The position numbers were made by a program, and so were the translations under genes. From Adiantum capillus-veneris (lineage: Eukaryota > Streptophyta > Polypodiopsida > Polypodiales > Pteridaceae): a stretch of 64,000 bases of DNA. Of the stretch, positions 1 through 11,100 are shown piece after piece. The notes below the pieces were generated by a model that saw only the letters and a list, made by a program, of their open reading frames with translations, was not told where the DNA came from and did no database searches. The DNA lies in assembly GCA_014529385.2 (NCBI GenBank), contig CM043968.1:23397513-23461512 (forward strand). The letters run 5' to 3'. Each line of letters opens with the position of its first letter. Positions within the stretch are counted from its first letter, which is position 1.

Positions 1-717
1 TTTGTCAAAAAATTCTTTTTGTCTTCTCTTTTTAGTATAGATTGAAGCGAAAGCTCGTAAGCGGAGTTCATCTAGCTTTTCAAGATCATCAATTCTTGAA
101 GAGAGCTCATGTCCTGTCCATTCTAAGCTTTTTGCTACTCGTAGAGTTGGAATTAAAAACTCTATGGGTAGTATAGCATTTAGGCCAAACACCATGTTGT
201 ATGGTGTTGTTCCGATTGATGTTTTGTAAGCTACCCTGTATGCCCATAGTGTTGACTGTAGCTGCTGATCCCAATCTGTTCTTGATTCTGACACTATTTT
301 AGTGAGAACCGTGCATAGTGTTTTATTAGTGGCTTCAGCTTGCCCATTGGCCTGTGGATGGTATGGTGCGGATTTCCTATGTATGACCATGAATTCCTCT
401 AGCAGATATTCAATGACTTCATTGAGAAAATGTGTTCCACGGTCACTGACAATTTATATTGGTAACCCGTAACGTACAAAAACATTCTCATACAAAAATT
501 GTGCCGTGGTGCGTGCATCCGCTTTTTGTGCTGCCTTGGCTTCAACCCATTTTGTGAGATAGTCCGTAGCCACAATGATATATTGGGTATGGGTCCGATA
601 TGCAGAGGGTGATATAGGTCCCACAAAGTCAATGCCCCATTTTGCAAATGCTCTTGCTCCCATCATTGGCCGTAATGGCATCTCATCTTTTTTATTGGCA
701 TCTTGGTGCGTTGACAT
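1..717 (-). pseudogene. gypsy-1 integrase catalytic core (partial)
   Basis: This is the DDE strand-transfer domain of the element. I read GIDFVGP (first Asp), VSDRGTHF (second Asp) and QANGQAEATNK (Glu), so the DD35E triad is kept. The following C-terminal part (WAYRVAYKTSIGTTPYNMV, then a Leu-rich helix) continues to the window edge without another stop. Two lesions are visible. A frame change occurs in an A-rich run near 685, just after the zinc finger, and a TAA stop lies at 454-456 where other elements have Glu. The rest of the C-terminus and any 3' domain are outside the window. Confidence 0.85.
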
Positions 718-1079
718 GCGTCACAACGCTTTACAAACTCTTCAGCATCCATGTGCAATGTAGGCCACCAAATTCCTGCGGCGGTTAAGACAATTTTTGC
801 CTTCTTATCGCCCGAAAAATGGCCTCCACTTATTCTGCTATGTGCATGTTCTAGAATCAGCAGGTATTCGCTTTCACTTGCACAGATTCTAAGTTGATGG
901 TCCTTACCTCGCTTATAGAGTTGGTTCCCAATTAACTGAAAGTCACGAGCTTCCAACTCTATAGCTTTCTCCCGTGCTCTTGTGATGTTCTCAGGGAATG
1001 TCCTGGTGGTTAAGAAGTCAATGATATATTGACTCCATGCAGGTGCTATGTTTACTTGAAACAAAGTTGTGTGATCCAC
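663..1079 (-). pseudogene. gypsy-1 pre-integrase zinc (HHCC) domain, second copy
   Basis: This 138-residue segment holds a full H-H-C-C integrase zinc-binding module: His residues in LEHAHSRISGGHF, then CDACQR, with the usual WWPTLHMD between them. It leads directly into the integrase core. Its first half (APAWSQYIIDFL, FQLIGNQLYKRG, LRICASESEY) is clearly related to the preceding segment at 1083-1568, so the domain is present twice in tandem. A TGA stop (from CGA by the look of the context) separates the two copies. It ends at a frameshift into the core. Confidence 0.8.
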
Positions 1080-1082
1080 TGG

Positions 1083-1568
1083 TCATTTGACACTACATAT
1101 AGTACAATTGGTAACATAAGAATGTGTGTCCGCATACATAGTTGGCCAATAAACCCCTAACTGTTTCAGTCTCTGGTGTGTCTTCATTGTTGAACAATGA
1201 AATGCACAACCCTGGACATGTGCCTCTTCAAGGTAACACTCGAATTCTTCCGGATTTATACATAATCGTAGGATTAGGTCTGATCCAAGATTATATAGTC
1301 TTCCTGCTATCAACTGGAAGTTTTTTGTTTGTCGAATTGTTTGTTGTTTGGATCTGCATTCCGTATTATCAAACCCACTTCCGAAGGAAAGAATGCTAAC
1401 AATTTCCTGAGACCATTTGGGTACCATTTCAATGTTGAAAAGATAAGCATCTGGTATGTCATCATCTACTCCTTCAGGGGCTTCTCCGTTGTGTATCCTT
1501 GAAAGATGATCCGCTCGTAGATGGGTTTTACCCTTTTTTACCACCACCGTGAAGTCAAATTCTAGCAA
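1083..1568 (-). pseudogene. gypsy-1 RNase H tail and first pre-integrase zinc domain
   Basis: The segment starts with the end of RNase H (LEFDFTVVVKKGKTHLRADHLSR, written here in part) and continues into a first HHCC-like module. That module has VPKWSQEIVSIL, FQLIAGRLYNLG, LRLCINPEEF, EEAHVQGCAFH, GVYWPTMYAD and CTIC. It aligns with the second copy downstream along about 130 residues at perhaps a third identity, so the duplication is old. A TAG replaces a Trp-like position just upstream at the junction with the RT/RNase H frame. Confidence 0.75.
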
Positions 1569-1577
1569 TATAATAAA

Positions 1578-2822
1578 CTAGCGTACGATTCTCCCTGTAT
1601 TGCAAGGTTTATTTACCAGGTACAAAAGAGCTTGATGATTTGTGAAGAACACAAATTTGTTTGCAAGCAAATAATGCCGAAATTTCTTTACAGCATAAAT
1701 CATTCCTAACCCTTCCCGCTCGGTTGTTGTGTAGTTCTTTTCTGCACTGTTTAACTGTCGACTCGCATAGCAAACCGGAAAATCCATCGTTCCGTCTCCA
1801 GGTTGAGCTAGAATACTTCCAATGGCATATGCTGAAGCATCAATGTGCACATGGAATATATTTTCCCAATCTGGTGCCTTTAGTACAGGTGCTGATATAA
1901 GGTTTTCCTTCAGCTTTTGGAATGAAGTTTCACACTCCTCGGTCCACTCGAAATTGACTAGCAAACGATACAGAGGTTGTGCGATAACCGCATACATGTA
2001 TATGAATCTTCGATAATATCCGCAGTGTCCCATGAAGGATTGCACTTGTTTCGCATTAGTAGGCCTGGGTAGGTCTACAATGACTTTGACTTTGTCTAGG
2101 TCTGTGGTTATGCCATTTCTCGAGACAATGTGTCCTAAGATTCGTCCTTGCTTAACCATAAATACACACTTTTCCGGGTTAAGACAGATTCGATATGTTC
2201 TGCACTTTTCAAAGACATTTTTCAAATGGTCAATATGTTCCTCTCGTAGAAGAGAGTGTACACACAGGTCATCCATGTAAATTTCTAAGAATATTATGAG
2301 GTATTCCTTGAATGCGTGGGTCATTAACCTTTGGAAAGTGGCTAGTGCATTAGTCAAGCCAAATGGCATAACTCGATACGAAAAAATCCCCCATTCTGTG
2401 GCAAACGCTATTTTGTGTTGATCCTCCCTTGCTATTGCCAGTTGGTTGTATCCTGAAAACCCATCCAGAAAGGAATAAGCCCGTTTCCCGGCCACTCGCT
2501 CAAGGACATGTTCTGTGATTGGCAAGGGATAATTATCCCTTATGGTTGCTGCATTCACCTTCTTGAGGTTTACACACACTCGCAGTTTTCCATTATTTTT
2601 GGGAACTACCACAATGGGTGACACCCAATCTGTATGTTCGATTTCATAGATGAATTCCGCTTCCATCAGTTTATCAATCTCTTCTTTGATTCGTTTAGCA
2701 AATGTGTCATTATATGTATAAGGACGTTCTTTGTTAGGTTTTGCATCCGATTTCAAAGGAATTGTATGTTGAAATATCAATGGATCAACTCCTTTGAGGT
2801 CTTTATAGGACCAAGCGAACAC
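1578..2822 (-). pseudogene. gypsy-1 reverse transcriptase and RNase H
   Basis: This is a 414-residue frame. RT motifs in order: VSPIVVVPKNNGKLRVCVN (residues 67-85), YSFLDGFSGYNQ with the first catalytic Asp at 120, VMPFGLTNA (151-159), YMDD (182-185), LGHIVSRNGI and the thumb motif FMGHCGYYRRFI. RNase H follows, with HIDASAYAIGSILAQPGDG and TTTEREGLGMIYAVKKFRHYL. In the motif that is normally TDHQAL the sequence is TNHQAL, so a catalytic Asp is replaced by Asn. The frame is closed by TAG and continues in the same frame in the next segment, so the break is a nonsense mutation. RT itself shows no lesion. Confidence 0.9.
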
Positions 2823-2855
2823 ATCTTTATACTTCTTGAGAAGTTGTGTTAGCTG

Positions 2856-3897
2856 TTATTCCTCTTCAGGCTCTAAATCGTTAGCTATATAGACCGGCTG
2901 AGGCTTTTCACCTGGTTCTGCGAGGTCTATCTTTTTTGCATTTTTAGGCCTATCGTAGGATTCTTGGTTGGTTCTTTCCCTGGCTGGTGGTGTCATTATG
3001 ATTTTTCTGTCTTGGATAGTAAATTTTTGATAGTGTGATGGTACATTCATGTTCCCCTTTTCTGACTCCCCTTTACCATCGCTATCTTCTTCAGTGGTCC
3101 ATATCTCTCTCAAAGACCGTTTCAGTTCTTGGTATTTCTGTTTACGCTCCAGTTTGGTCCACTCTTGGTCTTTTGTTGTTTCTTTTTTTTATTTTTCAGA
3201 TTTCTGTGATTTTGTTTCGGTTTTAGCCTTTAGTACCTGTTTTATTTCTGCTCGCATTCTTTCTTTTTGATTTTTTGAGAATCTTCCTGATATTTGATCT
3301 TTTACACAATCCTTTGCTTTTACAAGCATCAAATAGCGAGTTTTACCTTTTATCCTTGGCATCCGATTCTCTCTCGCTTTGTTTCCTGCTCGTTTTCTCC
3401 TATAGCGTTCTTGGCGTCTATGGTGTTGATTAGCAAAATCATAAAACTTGATATTCTCGGTTTCATTTCCACGCTCACTTGAGGTGTCTGAACACTCATT
3501 ATCTACATCATCATTTACTTCCAAGTGTTCAGAGGAGTTGTAAAACTCTTCTTGTTCTGGTGGTTCTACCGTCTCTTTTTCTGGTATAACGCTTACCATG
3601 TAATAGGGTAGCACATCATAGCCATCCTTATCGTAAAATTTTTTTGTTCGACTGTCGGTAATGGTACAGACATCCAATGTTGCTAGTATGTGTTCCCATT
3701 CTAGAGGTTCCAAGGCATCTTTAGGGAAAGGTTCCGGAATATACTCCTTGTCCTCAATTGCTCTTTCTAAGATGCAGTCCTCTCTTCTTAAGCTTCCACA
3801 ATGTGAAGCTCCGCACATCCATAGCTCTTTTGGTTGCCCCAACCATGCTGGTAGTTCTGATCCTGCTACTGTAGTCGAATCAAACTCTGTCCCATAG
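2856..3897 (-). pseudogene. gypsy-1 spacer between protease and RT
   Basis: A charged, poorly conserved stretch joins protease to RT in the same frame as RT. It has Glu-rich parts (PEPFPKDALEPLEWE) and Lys/Arg-rich parts (RRQERYRRKRAG, KNQKERMRAEIKQVLKAK). Two TAA stops (one at 3189-3191, one just before the RT segment) interrupt it, and a frameshift close to 3895 separates it from the protease frame. Spacers like this are usual in long plant gypsy polyproteins. I can assign no enzyme function. Confidence 0.6.
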
Positions 3898-5086
3898 GTG
3901 TTTGGTTCACATCTTTGTAACTATGGTCTTTCAGGTGTATTTTAGTTGTTGTCTCGCCATGTCTGAGGTAGATGTGGTCATAACCCCAATCTTGGACCAT
4001 CTTCAATTGTCGCATGAATGGTCGTCCCAAGATGATCTCATAATTGTTCTTTTTGTCAAAATCGACTATTGCAAATGTATGCTCATACTCGATTCCGCAC
4101 GAAGTGACAATCACTTTTTCTAAGAGTCCTAGAGGCTTCTCCATGAAGCCATCTGCCAACTGCAGTTTCATTCTGGTAGCCCTCAAAGCTGATTTTCCCC
4201 ATTTTTTCCAGATTTCCTTGGTGGCGATAGCAACTCCCGCTCCACTGTCAAGAATAGCTTTGGAAACTACTCCTTGGAATTCTACCGGTAGCATGGTGTT
4301 TCCGTCTTCTCCCTCGCAATATTCTCCAACCTTATTCAATGGTACTGGCCTAGTGTTTAGTTGAGGCCTGTCCAACTCTCTGATCCCTTCTTGTAGCTTC
4401 AAGGTGGGGTCTTTTACTCCAAATTTTTCTAGGCATTTTCCTACTGTGGTCCACATGTTTGGCCTTAACCTTAGGAGTTCTGCTGACGTGATTGTGCATG
4501 CCACCGAAGTGGATAACAACTCAATCAATCCTTGTGAATCCATCACCTTGTTAGAAGAAAGTCTTTGAGATGGGATTGCTCTCACTTCAGACTTAGCTTC
4601 ATACTCTCCTAGGTAAGAGGGTAAGGTTCTCAATGAGTCTGGTTGGCTGTGCCCCGAACTAATAGATCCTTGGTCTCCCCCTTGTGAATGTACCTCAAAG
4701 TTCATTTGAGACCTTGCCTCAAATTCTTCAATAGAAGGTAAGATCACATTCTTTTCTTTTCTCGTGCTATTCATGTGGTTACTCATCCTATTAGCCTCGT
4801 TGGCCTCACGGATTTGCTTCCACAGATCATCTAGAACGTTACAATCCTTACCCATTTCTGCCAATATTTTAGGCTGGAACCCGTCACTTGCCCCATTGGT
4901 GGTATTTGGCACTATGATAGGCTCTCCTCTGGACTCATAGGCATTAGTGAGTCTTTCCTTTGTTTCCACATGTTTCTCTAATGTTGGTTGGATAGGGGTT
5001 GGAGCTGGTGCCTCATGCCAAGTTGCAGGTTTACCCAACGGGTCTTCCATCAATGATTGAGCCGTTTCGATCATCTTTTTACACAT
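3866..5086 (-). pseudogene. gypsy-1 aspartic protease region
   Basis: A retropepsin-like protease lies in the second half of this 406-residue frame: AILDSGAGVAI with the catalytic DSG at 280-282, and the flap/C-terminal motif EIILGRPFM near 353. The first 200 residues are low-complexity linker between nucleocapsid and protease. A TAG separates it from the upstream nucleocapsid segment in the same frame, and a frameshift at its end leads to the spacer. The DSGA signature is intact, so this part could fold; the polyprotein around it is broken. Confidence 0.85.
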
Positions 5087-5089
5087 ATC

Positions 5090-5852
5090 CTACCTCTGTT
5101 TTTCTATTTCTGCATATGGATAAGTCATCCACCTTTGCTCGTGGGTTTGGTTCTTTTTAATTCGAGCTTCATAAGCTTTTAGAAGCGCATCCAACTGCTC
5201 ATTTACCTTGTCTGCCAGTACAAATCCTTCTGATTCCGCACTTTTGGGTTCTGCTATTTCCTTGGGTGCTATGGCTGCTGTGGTGTGTGAGCTTAAGCTA
5301 GCTAGATCCTCTAACCACTCCAATCTGTCCTTTGTATGTTTCAACTCCTCGGATAGGGCTGTTTGCTCTCGTTCTTTCGTGGCTTTCCTACGCGTCTTTC
5401 TAGCTTTCCAAGTTCTTCTTTGATTTTTCGTTTCTGAACTTTGAGCGTCGGTTTTTGGTTCTTCAACTATGGGTTCATTCGTCCTTCTTTGGGCTTGGGC
5501 TCGTGTTACCGCCTGAATAGGTATGATTGTTTCATTTTCCGATCCTCCACTGGAAGGTACTGTTTCTAACATATTCAAGGTGGTTTTTGCTCCTTTGCTC
5601 GGGTTTTTAGGGCAATCGGGAGTCAAATGAGTAATTCCACATTCTGGGCAATACGTATTGACTCTAATGATTTCATCATGAGGGCAGTCTCTCAGCCAAT
5701 GGTCTCCTCCACACTTGTAACAGGGTCCCTTGGGTTGTTGAGGTGCTCCTTGAGCTCCTCTTTGCTGGTAAGAATGCCTCTGTCTGCCCATGCCTCCATT
5801 GGCTATGAACATCAGTGTTCGTTCATCTAGGCTATATCTTCCTTCTCCTGCT
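5090..5852 (-). pseudogene. gypsy-1 nucleocapsid (two zinc knuckles)
   Basis: Two consecutive knuckles are visible, CYKCGGDHWLRDC and CPECGITHLTPDC. Both are spaced C-x2-C-x3-H-x4-C, one residue shorter than the usual C-x2-C-x4-H-x4-C. A basic, Arg-rich tract (RRTWKARKTRRKATKER) and a helical acidic part follow. An open frame continues to 5896, but the bases above 5852 belong to the LTR of copia-1 and are not part of the gene. The upstream continuation of the gag frame resumes at 11101. Confidence 0.85.
5848..5852. repeat. copia-1 target-site duplication, left copy
   Basis: CTGCT immediately before the TGTAAAG end of the LTR; the matching copy is at 11096-11100. Confidence 0.9.
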
Positions 5853-6173
5853 TGTAAAGAATGAGGATGCAAGAGAGCTACACAAGACAAGCACAAAGCA
5901 CACAGAGATGGAAAGCTTCTTCTTCTTCGTACAGAAAAGAGAGTACAAAATGACTAAGTGCTCAAACTGAAAAGTAGCACATATGTACATGTGGTCACTA
6001 AGTGTGAACTCGCTAGAAGCGTACTAGGCTGGCACTATAAGTGTATTCTAGTTGTAGAATCACTGGCAGAGATCCTCCGTGTTGGTCACCTAACGCGCCA
6101 TTGAGTAAATGTCGTAAGCGGCCAAGACCCGTAGTGGATGCCAGCTCAAGATGTAGAGCTCGACATCTGAACA
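5853..6173 (-). repeat. copia-1 3' LTR (321 bp)
   Basis: Begins TGTAAAGAATG and ends CATCTGAACA on the plus strand. Compared with the other LTR it has single-base changes and a few extra bases after CTGGCA, so the insertion is not very recent. Confidence 0.95.
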
Positions 6174-6184
6174 CTCCCCCTTGA
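6174..6184 (-). promoter_or_regulatory. copia-1 polypurine tract
   Basis: The minus strand reads CTCAAGGGGGAG directly before the TGTTCAG start of the 3' LTR, the expected plus-strand primer. Confidence 0.85.
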
Positions 6185-6189
6185 GCTCT

Positions 6190-6978
6190 TCATGTCGCAG
6201 AGCTCTGCATGTCGCAGAGTCCAAGCATAGTCCGGAAACGTCGAAGCTTCTTAGCTCCGAGGGCCTTGGTAAAGATATCCGCTATCTACTCCTCTGTGCT
6301 AACATAGACCAAGTCGATGTCGCCCGCCAACACTCGCTCTCGAACGTAGTGGTAATGGACCTCTATGTGCTTGGTCCTTGCATGGAACATTGGGTTCCTA
6401 GCCAACTGCATGTTGCTGAGGTTGTCACAATGGATGAAAATCTGCTGGTCCACTTGAACTCCCAAGTCCTCAAGTAATGTGCATAGCCAAGCTACCTCGC
6501 ACGCCGCAACTGTTGCACCTCTGTACTCGGCCTCTGTGCTCGATAAAGAAACCGTAGGCTGCTTTTTGCTGCTCCAAGTAACAGAAGCACTCCCAAAAGA
6601 GAACATGAAGCCACTCATAGATCTCCTATCAACAATGCTACCTGCCCAATCTGCATCTGTATACCCATACAATGCTAATGGCACATCTGCTGCATACAAC
6701 AATGCGTAGTCAAGAGTCCCTTGCACATACCGAAGTGTGCGTCGTACTCCATCCAAATGTGGCTTCCTCGGAAGCTGCATGAACTGACTCTCCAAGCCTA
6801 CTGTGTAGATCAAGTCTGGCCTCGTGATAGTCAAGTAGATTAGACTACCCACAATCTTCCTGTACATCTTGACATCCTCAACAACAGCACCCTTCTCTCC
6901 ACTCAGCTTTGCATTCACATCCAAGGGAATAGAAATTGGTTTACAATCATCCATACCATACTTTGACAACATATCCAA
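6190..6978 (-). pseudogene. copia-1 RT C-terminus and RNase H
   Basis: Contains YRKIVGSLIYLTITRPDL, YTDADWAGSIVDRRSMSGF, SLSSTEAEYRGATVAACEVAW, HCDNLSNMQLARNPMFHAR and TKHIEVHYHYVRERV, the copia RNase H set with its acidic residues. An in-frame TAG at 6286-6288 (STEE, stop, IADIFTKAL) again looks like CAG to TAG. Beyond it the frame runs on to a TGA at 6190-6192, just before the polypurine tract, which I take as the natural end of pol. Confidence 0.9.
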
Positions 6979-6990
6979 AGCATATTGTCT

Positions 6991-7860
6991 CTATGACAGC
7001 CATACACCCTCTGGAGTCCTGATCACCTCAATGCCAAGAAAGTAGCGTAACTCGCCCAAATCTTTCATTTCAAACTCCTGTTTGAGAAGACCCTTCACAT
7101 GGTCAATCTCCATAGCATTGTCAGCCACAATAATAAGGTCATCTACATATATAGCAATGACCACAATCCCCACATCACTCTCACGTACATAGAGTGAATG
7201 ATCAGCATGAGCTCTCCTAAACCCAATACTGACAAGATACTTGGCAATCCTGTCATACCATGCTCTAGAGCCCTGCTTCAAACCATACAAAGCTTTGAGA
7301 AGTCTGCATACATAATCTGGGTAACTTGGATCGACATAACCAGGTGGTTGATCCATATACACTTCCTCTTGCATCTCACCATTCAAGAAGGCATTCTTTA
7401 CATCCATTTGATGCATAATCCATCCTCTAGATGCAGCCACTACTATGACAGCTCTCACAGTCGTCATCTTTGCCACTGGAGCAAAGGTCTCCTCATAGTC
7501 TATGCTATATGTCTGTGCATAACCCTTTGCAACCAGCCTTGCCTTGTGACGCTCAATGTTACCATCAGCTTTATGCTTAGTTTTATACACCCATTTACAG
7601 CCAATAGCTTTCTTGCCACTTGGCAATGGCACCAACTCCCATGTGTCGTTTGCTTCCAATGCAGCCATCTCTTCATTCATTGCATCATCCCAATGCACAT
7701 TTCCAACAGCGACCTCAAAACATGTGGGCTCCACATCCTGTATCACCTTAGCCATGTAGGCTTGGTGATGCGCTAGATTCCCATCATAAGTCAATTTCTG
7801 AACTGGATTTCTGACTGTTATATCTGCGCGGTCCTGGGTCACTCCTTTGCCCTCTAGCAT
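6991..7860 (-). pseudogene. copia-1 reverse transcriptase
   Basis: This is a copia-type RT. Motifs: WDDAMNEEMAALEANDTWEL, GCKWVYKTKHKADGNIERHK, ARLVAKGYAQ, QMDVKNAFLNGEMQEEVYM, LKALYGLKQGSRAWYDRI and the catalytic YVDDLIIVADN, followed by LKQEFEMKDLGELRYFLGI. The catalytic residues are intact. It closes at a TAG (VWLS, stop, RQYALDML) that looks like CAG to TAG, and continues in the same frame into RNase H. Confidence 0.92.
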
Positions 7861-8485
7861 CTTCTTGTACTTTCCTTACACCAGGTGTCCTGACAGCCAG
7901 AATTCCAAATTCCTCATCAAGACTTTGTTCAGAACCATCTAAATCCATATCTACATGTGAAAACCCTGATGATGCATCAGCCATAAAGGGAGGTTCATCA
8001 ACCTTTTCCTTTCCTTTTCGTGATACATTCCCTGTACCTGCTGGTGGAGTAACCTGCGTACGTAGTCTACCATTCCATGGCTTCTCAACAGAGCCACGAG
8101 AAGACGACTCTTGTGGTCCACTCAAAACCTGTGACTGTGGCCTCACATTTTGTACAACCACATCATCTTTTACATCAGCCCCAATAGTGCCATGTGCATT
8201 ACTGTACCAGCTACTCATCTCATCAAAGACTACATCTCTGCTCACTCGTAATTCTCTTGTAGTAGGATTGTAGCACCTGTATCCCTTTTGTTCAAGGGAA
8301 TATCCCACAAGAATACATTTCTCTGCTTTAGGATCCAATTTCCTACGCAACTCATCTGGTACATGCACGTAAGCTATGCAGCCAAACACTTTCAAGTGTG
8401 CCAAATCAGGCTTTGTACCTACAAACTTTTCCTTAGGTGTTATATCATGCACCGCAGCTGTAGGTGTCCTGTTCATAATGTACAC
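7784..8485 (-). pseudogene. copia-1 integrase C-terminus and linker
   Basis: Same frame as the upstream segment, resuming after the TAG. It begins AVYIMNRTPT and contains HLKVFGCIAYVHVPDELRRKLDPKAEKCILVGY-like copia integrase C-terminal wording, then a variable acidic linker before RT. The frame is left by an indel near 7860, where the RT frame begins. The start Met listed by translation is internal. Confidence 0.85.
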
Positions 8486-8506
8486 AGCTGTATTTATAGC
8501 TTTAGC

Positions 8507-10510
8507 CTAGAAATGATGAGGCATGTTCTTCTCATTCATCAATGCATGTGCAACCTCTGCAATGTGCCTGTTTTTCCTTTCTGTGACCCCATTCTGCTGT
8601 GGAGTATATCTGCATGTAAACAGCCTGCGTATACCATGCATTCGCAGAAAATCTGAAAAATCATTGGAGAAGTACTCTCCCCCTCCATCTGACCTCAATG
8701 TCTTGATTTGCATATCTGTCTCCTTCTCAATCATGACTTTGAAGTCCTGAAAGTGACCAAACACTTCACTTTTGTTATGCATGAAGTAGACCCATACTTT
8801 CCTTGTATGGTCATCAATGAAAGAGACATAATACCTGCAACCATGTATACTTGCAGTATCGGTTGGACCCCAAACATCTATGTGCACCACCTCAAGTGGC
8901 TTTTTACATACATTGCGCTCATGTGGAAATGAGCCCTTTGATTGTTTTCCAAACTGGCATGCTGCACACACTTTATGTATACCATCCACCTTGAATTTGG
9001 GCAAACCTTTTACAATCTGTTTTGATTGCATGCTGCACAATCTCTGCTCATTGACATGGCCAATGCGTTTGTGCCAAATGTCAACATCAGCCACAACACA
9101 TGTGCCCTGTGCAAATAATGCAGCTTTTACCTTAGGCATGTCTACATTCAGCGTAAACATTCTGTCCACACATTTGCCCTCTGTGATTAGCTTACAGCCA
9201 TTCTGGAAATCTTCTACATAACAACCATTTGGATTGAAGCGAACCTGCAAACCCTGCTCAACCATTTGTCCAACAAAAACAAGATTCTTTGTAATTTTTG
9301 GGACATGAAGTACATCTGCTAAGTACTTTGATTTGCCACTCTTCGTATTTAGAGGTATGTCCCCTACATGAGCAATGGGGTGAGCTATGTCATCTCCTGT
9401 CTGCACATAGCCTGACACATCTGGTTTGCGCATATCTCTAAACCACTCTCCACGAGACGTCATGTGATTAGAGGCACCTATCTCCACATACCAAACATCA
9501 TCTTGGGTGGAATTCTCTGCAGTCATTGTATTCATTACATGCTGCATAACAAACATGCGCTCGTTTTTGCTGTCATCTGCATCTCTGCTAGTAGATGCAT
9601 AGTTGCCCTGTTCTCTCTTTCCACTTGCTTTTCCCTTTGGACACTCACGTGACATGTGACCTCTTTCACCACAAGTCCAACATTCTCTGCTATCTGCAGT
9701 ATGTTGCTGCTTGCTTGATCCTGCACCACGATCTCTTTGACTCTCCTTGAATTGAGACTGGTTTCCCGTGCCACCTGTATTGTTTTGATTTGATTGACCT
9801 TCTTGAAATTGGCCCCTGCAACCCCTTGGGCCTCGACCACGACCTCTACCTCTACCTCTGTTGGAGTTAGAATAGAAGGCCTGTTCAGAATTATTTCTGC
9901 CATGAGAAGAAGATGTGTCAAGGTTCTTCTCCTCAAGAATAAGCATAGAAATCAAATCTTGGAATACGGGGATGTTGTCTCTTGTATTCATGGAAGACCT
10001 GAAATGTACATACTCATCTCCTAGACCATCCAAGCATGCACGGACAATGTCATCGTCTTCCACTGAGACTTTGATAGATCCAAGAGCCTCAATGATACTC
10101 TTGATCTTCAAGGCATAATCATTGATTGAGAGGTTGTTCCTCTTAACCTGATTTAGCTCTGACTTTAGTTGAAGCTTCCTGGCCTTGGTGTTCACCTCGA
10201 ACACTCTGCCTAAGTTTTTCCATGCAATGGCGGGGGTTTTAGCATCCTGTAGATAGCCCATCATGCCATCTGTGATGCTCATAGAAAGCCAATACATCAC
10301 TTTGCTCTGGCCTTGTTGCCAGTCCCTCAAAGCTTTCCTTTGTTCTGCTGTAGCATTTTCCTCGGGAATCTCTGGTTCCTTTTTATTGTCTCCTTCTACA
10401 TAGTCCCAATAACCTTTTCCTTTTAGGAAATTTGTTATTCTGAACTTCCATACAGGGTAGTTATTTTTCTCAAGCTTCTCAGTAACAATCTGACTGAAAC
10501 CGTCAGACAT
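8507..10510 (-). pseudogene. copia-1 gag, protease and integrase N-half
   Basis: A 667-residue frame from the likely start (MSDGFSQIVTEKLEKNNYPV, 257 bp after the PBS). The gag helices are followed by one CCHC knuckle (CWTCGERGHMSREC, 277-290). The protease site reads VEIGASNHM where copia elements have D-S-G-A, so the catalytic Asp (343) is Glu and the next residue is Ile. Integrase follows: HKRIGHVNEQRL, CAACQFGKQSKGSF, HIDVWGPTD, LRSDGGGEYFS and PQQNGVTERKNR, which supply an intact D-D-E set. The frame closes at a TAG where the protein normally has Trp (MPHHF, stop, AKAINTAV). Confidence 0.9.
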
Positions 10511-10767
10511 CTTGAAGCACTAAGACAAAATAGCTGCAATCTGCAAAAACCTGCAAATCTGCTGAACCTGCTATCGTGGTACCTGTAACGCTTTTTACAC
10601 TCAACGAGTGTCCACAATCAAGCGTACATATAACCACTGTACTTGTATAGTAAATCTCTGTGTACTGCACTTTGGAGACCTGTTCAGAAACTTGTACGAA
10701 AAAACCCTAAAATTGAACGAAGGGATTGTGATGCTCTTGCTCTCTTAGCCTCTCTTGCCTGCACCAG

Positions 10768-10779
10768 GCTCTGATACCA
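10768..10779 (-). promoter_or_regulatory. copia-1 primer-binding site (initiator tRNA-Met)
   Basis: The minus strand reads TGGTATCAGAGC directly after the LTR, the standard site for initiator methionine tRNA. Confidence 0.95.
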
Positions 10780-11095
10780 TGTAAAGAATGAGGATGCAAG
10801 AGAGCTACACAAGACAAGAACAAAGCACACAGAGATGGAAAGCTTCTTCTTCTTCGTACAGAAAAGAGAGTACAAAATGACTAAGTGCTCAAACTGAAAA
10901 GTAGCACATATGTACATGCGGTCACTAAGTGTGAACTCGCTAGAAGCGTACTAGGCTGGCAAGTGTAGTCCAACTGTAGAATCACTGGCAGAGATTCTTC
11001 GTGTCGGTCATCTAATGCGCCAGTGAGTAAATGTCGTATGCGGCCAAGACCCGTAGTGGATGCCAGCTCAAGATGTAGAGCTCGACATCTCAACG
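10780..11095 (-). repeat. copia-1 5' LTR (316 bp)
   Basis: Begins TGTAAAGAATG beside the PBS and ends CATCTCAACG beside the target duplication. The terminal CG in place of CA is a decay change. Confidence 0.95.
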
Positions 11096-11100
11096 CTGCT
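11096..11100. repeat. copia-1 target-site duplication, right copy
   Basis: CTGCT immediately after the LTR end; a 5-bp duplication is the normal length for copia integrase. Confidence 0.9.

Larger units (their letters stand above)
5853..11095 (-). mobile_element. Ty1/copia retrotransposon copia-1, complete, inserted in gypsy-1
   Basis: This is a 5,243-bp element with two LTRs, a methionine-initiator PBS, a polypurine tract and one gag-pol frame with the copia order: gag, protease, integrase, RT, RNase H. It is flanked by CTGCT on both sides and interrupts the gag/nucleocapsid frame of gypsy-1. It carries three in-frame stops, one frameshift and a changed protease active site. The outer base pair of the 5' LTR has decayed from CA to CG on the plus strand, while the other LTR keeps TG...CA. 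Confidence 0.95.
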
